Position numbers and translations under genes: made by a program. Positions 63,451-64,000 of a stretch of 64,000 nt of DNA are shown piece by piece. The stretch is from NCBI RefSeq assembly GCF_000485595.1, contig NW_014577737.1:106626-170625 (forward strand), given 5' to 3'. Under the pieces are notes generated by a model that was not told the DNA's origin, made no database searches, and was given only the letters and a program-made list of their open reading frames with translations. This stretch comes from Priapulus caudatus (taxonomy: Eukaryota > Priapulida > Priapulimorpha > Priapulimorphida > Priapulidae). Numbering within the stretch: the first letter of the stretch is position 1; the number at the start of each line of letters is the position of its first letter.

Positions 63451-63807
63451 AATAACTGCGTAGTGGCACGTACGTCTTTTCGTGAAAGACGAGAAACAGC
63501 ATGAGAGCTGACATTCCCCACTTTCACGACGTTGAAAATGTTTACTCTATTATTTTTATAGATTTACTATATTACCCATCTTCACAATGTCAACGATTTT
63601 CACGCTATCCTTAGGCAGAGTGCAGCGGGGTGAATCACACATGCCTCGTTTCCATTAGATATGTCACACATTTAGCAACAAAAATAAATATATATTATAT
63701 ATATATGATATAAACATCTATATATATGCATTTGTATGTGTCTAGTCAGATAGCTAGACAACGAATCTGGCAGGCGCGCAGGTGGGCAGTAAGTCTGCGA
63801 GCAAGGC

Positions 63808-63984
63808 AGGCAGGAATGCAATCCCGATTTTTACGGAGACATGCAATGAAATATTGGCATACTGCTCTTAGCTAGAGCTAGTGTACGCACTTGAATCACA
63901 TTTGCATTAGAAATTTTAACTAGCAGCATGACAATATTTCATTGCATGCCTCCGTAAAAATCGGGATTGCATTCCTGTCTGGCT
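63808..63984. repeat. Foldback element, arms about 50 bp
   Basis: CAGGAATGCAATCCCGATTT at the left is mirrored by AAATCGGGATTGCATTCCTG at the right, continuing through ACGGAG and TGCAATGAAATATTG with few mismatches. The left arm begins inside GGCAGGCAGG, suggesting insertion into satellite-type DNA. Confidence 0.85.
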
Positions 63985-64000
63985 GCACGCTGTAATATAA

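Noticed and set aside
61950-63527. Several Cys/Leu/Pro-rich minus-strand frames of up to 219 codons
   Set aside because: They are products of the GGCA tetranucleotide satellite; neighbouring frames are equally open and show no domain.

Overview
This window is nuclear DNA from an animal, most likely a marine invertebrate. The genes have GT-AG (and a few GC-AG) introns. The proteins are conserved animal families: YY1, a sphingolipid desaturase, kanadaptin and O-GlcNAc transferase. There are several blocks of TTAGGG-type repeat and very many inverted-repeat transposable elements. I cannot fix the phylum from sequence alone; sponge, cnidarian, lophotrochozoan or invertebrate deuterostome all remain possible.

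Layout. 753-4215 (-) is a complete five-exon YY1 zinc-finger factor. It lies head-to-head with 6646-12131 (+), a complete three-exon sphingolipid delta(4)-desaturase (DEGS1 family). This converges on 13596-36370 (-), a complete thirteen-exon kanadaptin (SLC4A1AP) gene that I rebuilt exon by exon with matching intron phases throughout. 42415-53706 (+) holds seven exons from the TPR array of O-GlcNAc transferase (OGT); the first exon(s) and all exons after the last one seen, including the catalytic domain, are absent. 55194-55480 (-) is a broken fragment resembling the C-terminal domain of P2X7-like proteins. 58030-61879 (-) is a decayed Ty3/gypsy element with 81-bp terminal direct repeats and a 5-bp target duplication. 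The end, from about 62040, is a GGCA-type satellite and a foldback element.

Assembly. About 19.2-30.2 kb and 30.2-39.4 kb are two tandem copies of the same locus. Both hold kanadaptin exons 1-9 plus the same repeats. The right copy has clean reading frames; the left is littered with single-base indels. A 25-N gap and two single Ns lie at the joins, so this is probably a scaffold artefact that merges two haplotypes or an uncorrected long-read gap fill. It should not be read as biology before checking.

Unusual content. The non-genic DNA is dominated by palindromic elements: foldbacks with arms of 50 to about 330 bp, TIR MITEs with recognisable target duplications, nested insertions, and two different inverted-repeat families that carry telomere-like repeats inside them. 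These last, and a sharply GC-rich central exon in the desaturase gene, are the features most worth following up. The genes belong to unrelated pathways (transcription, ceramide synthesis, RNA-linked kanadaptin, O-GlcNAc signalling) and I see no functional cluster.
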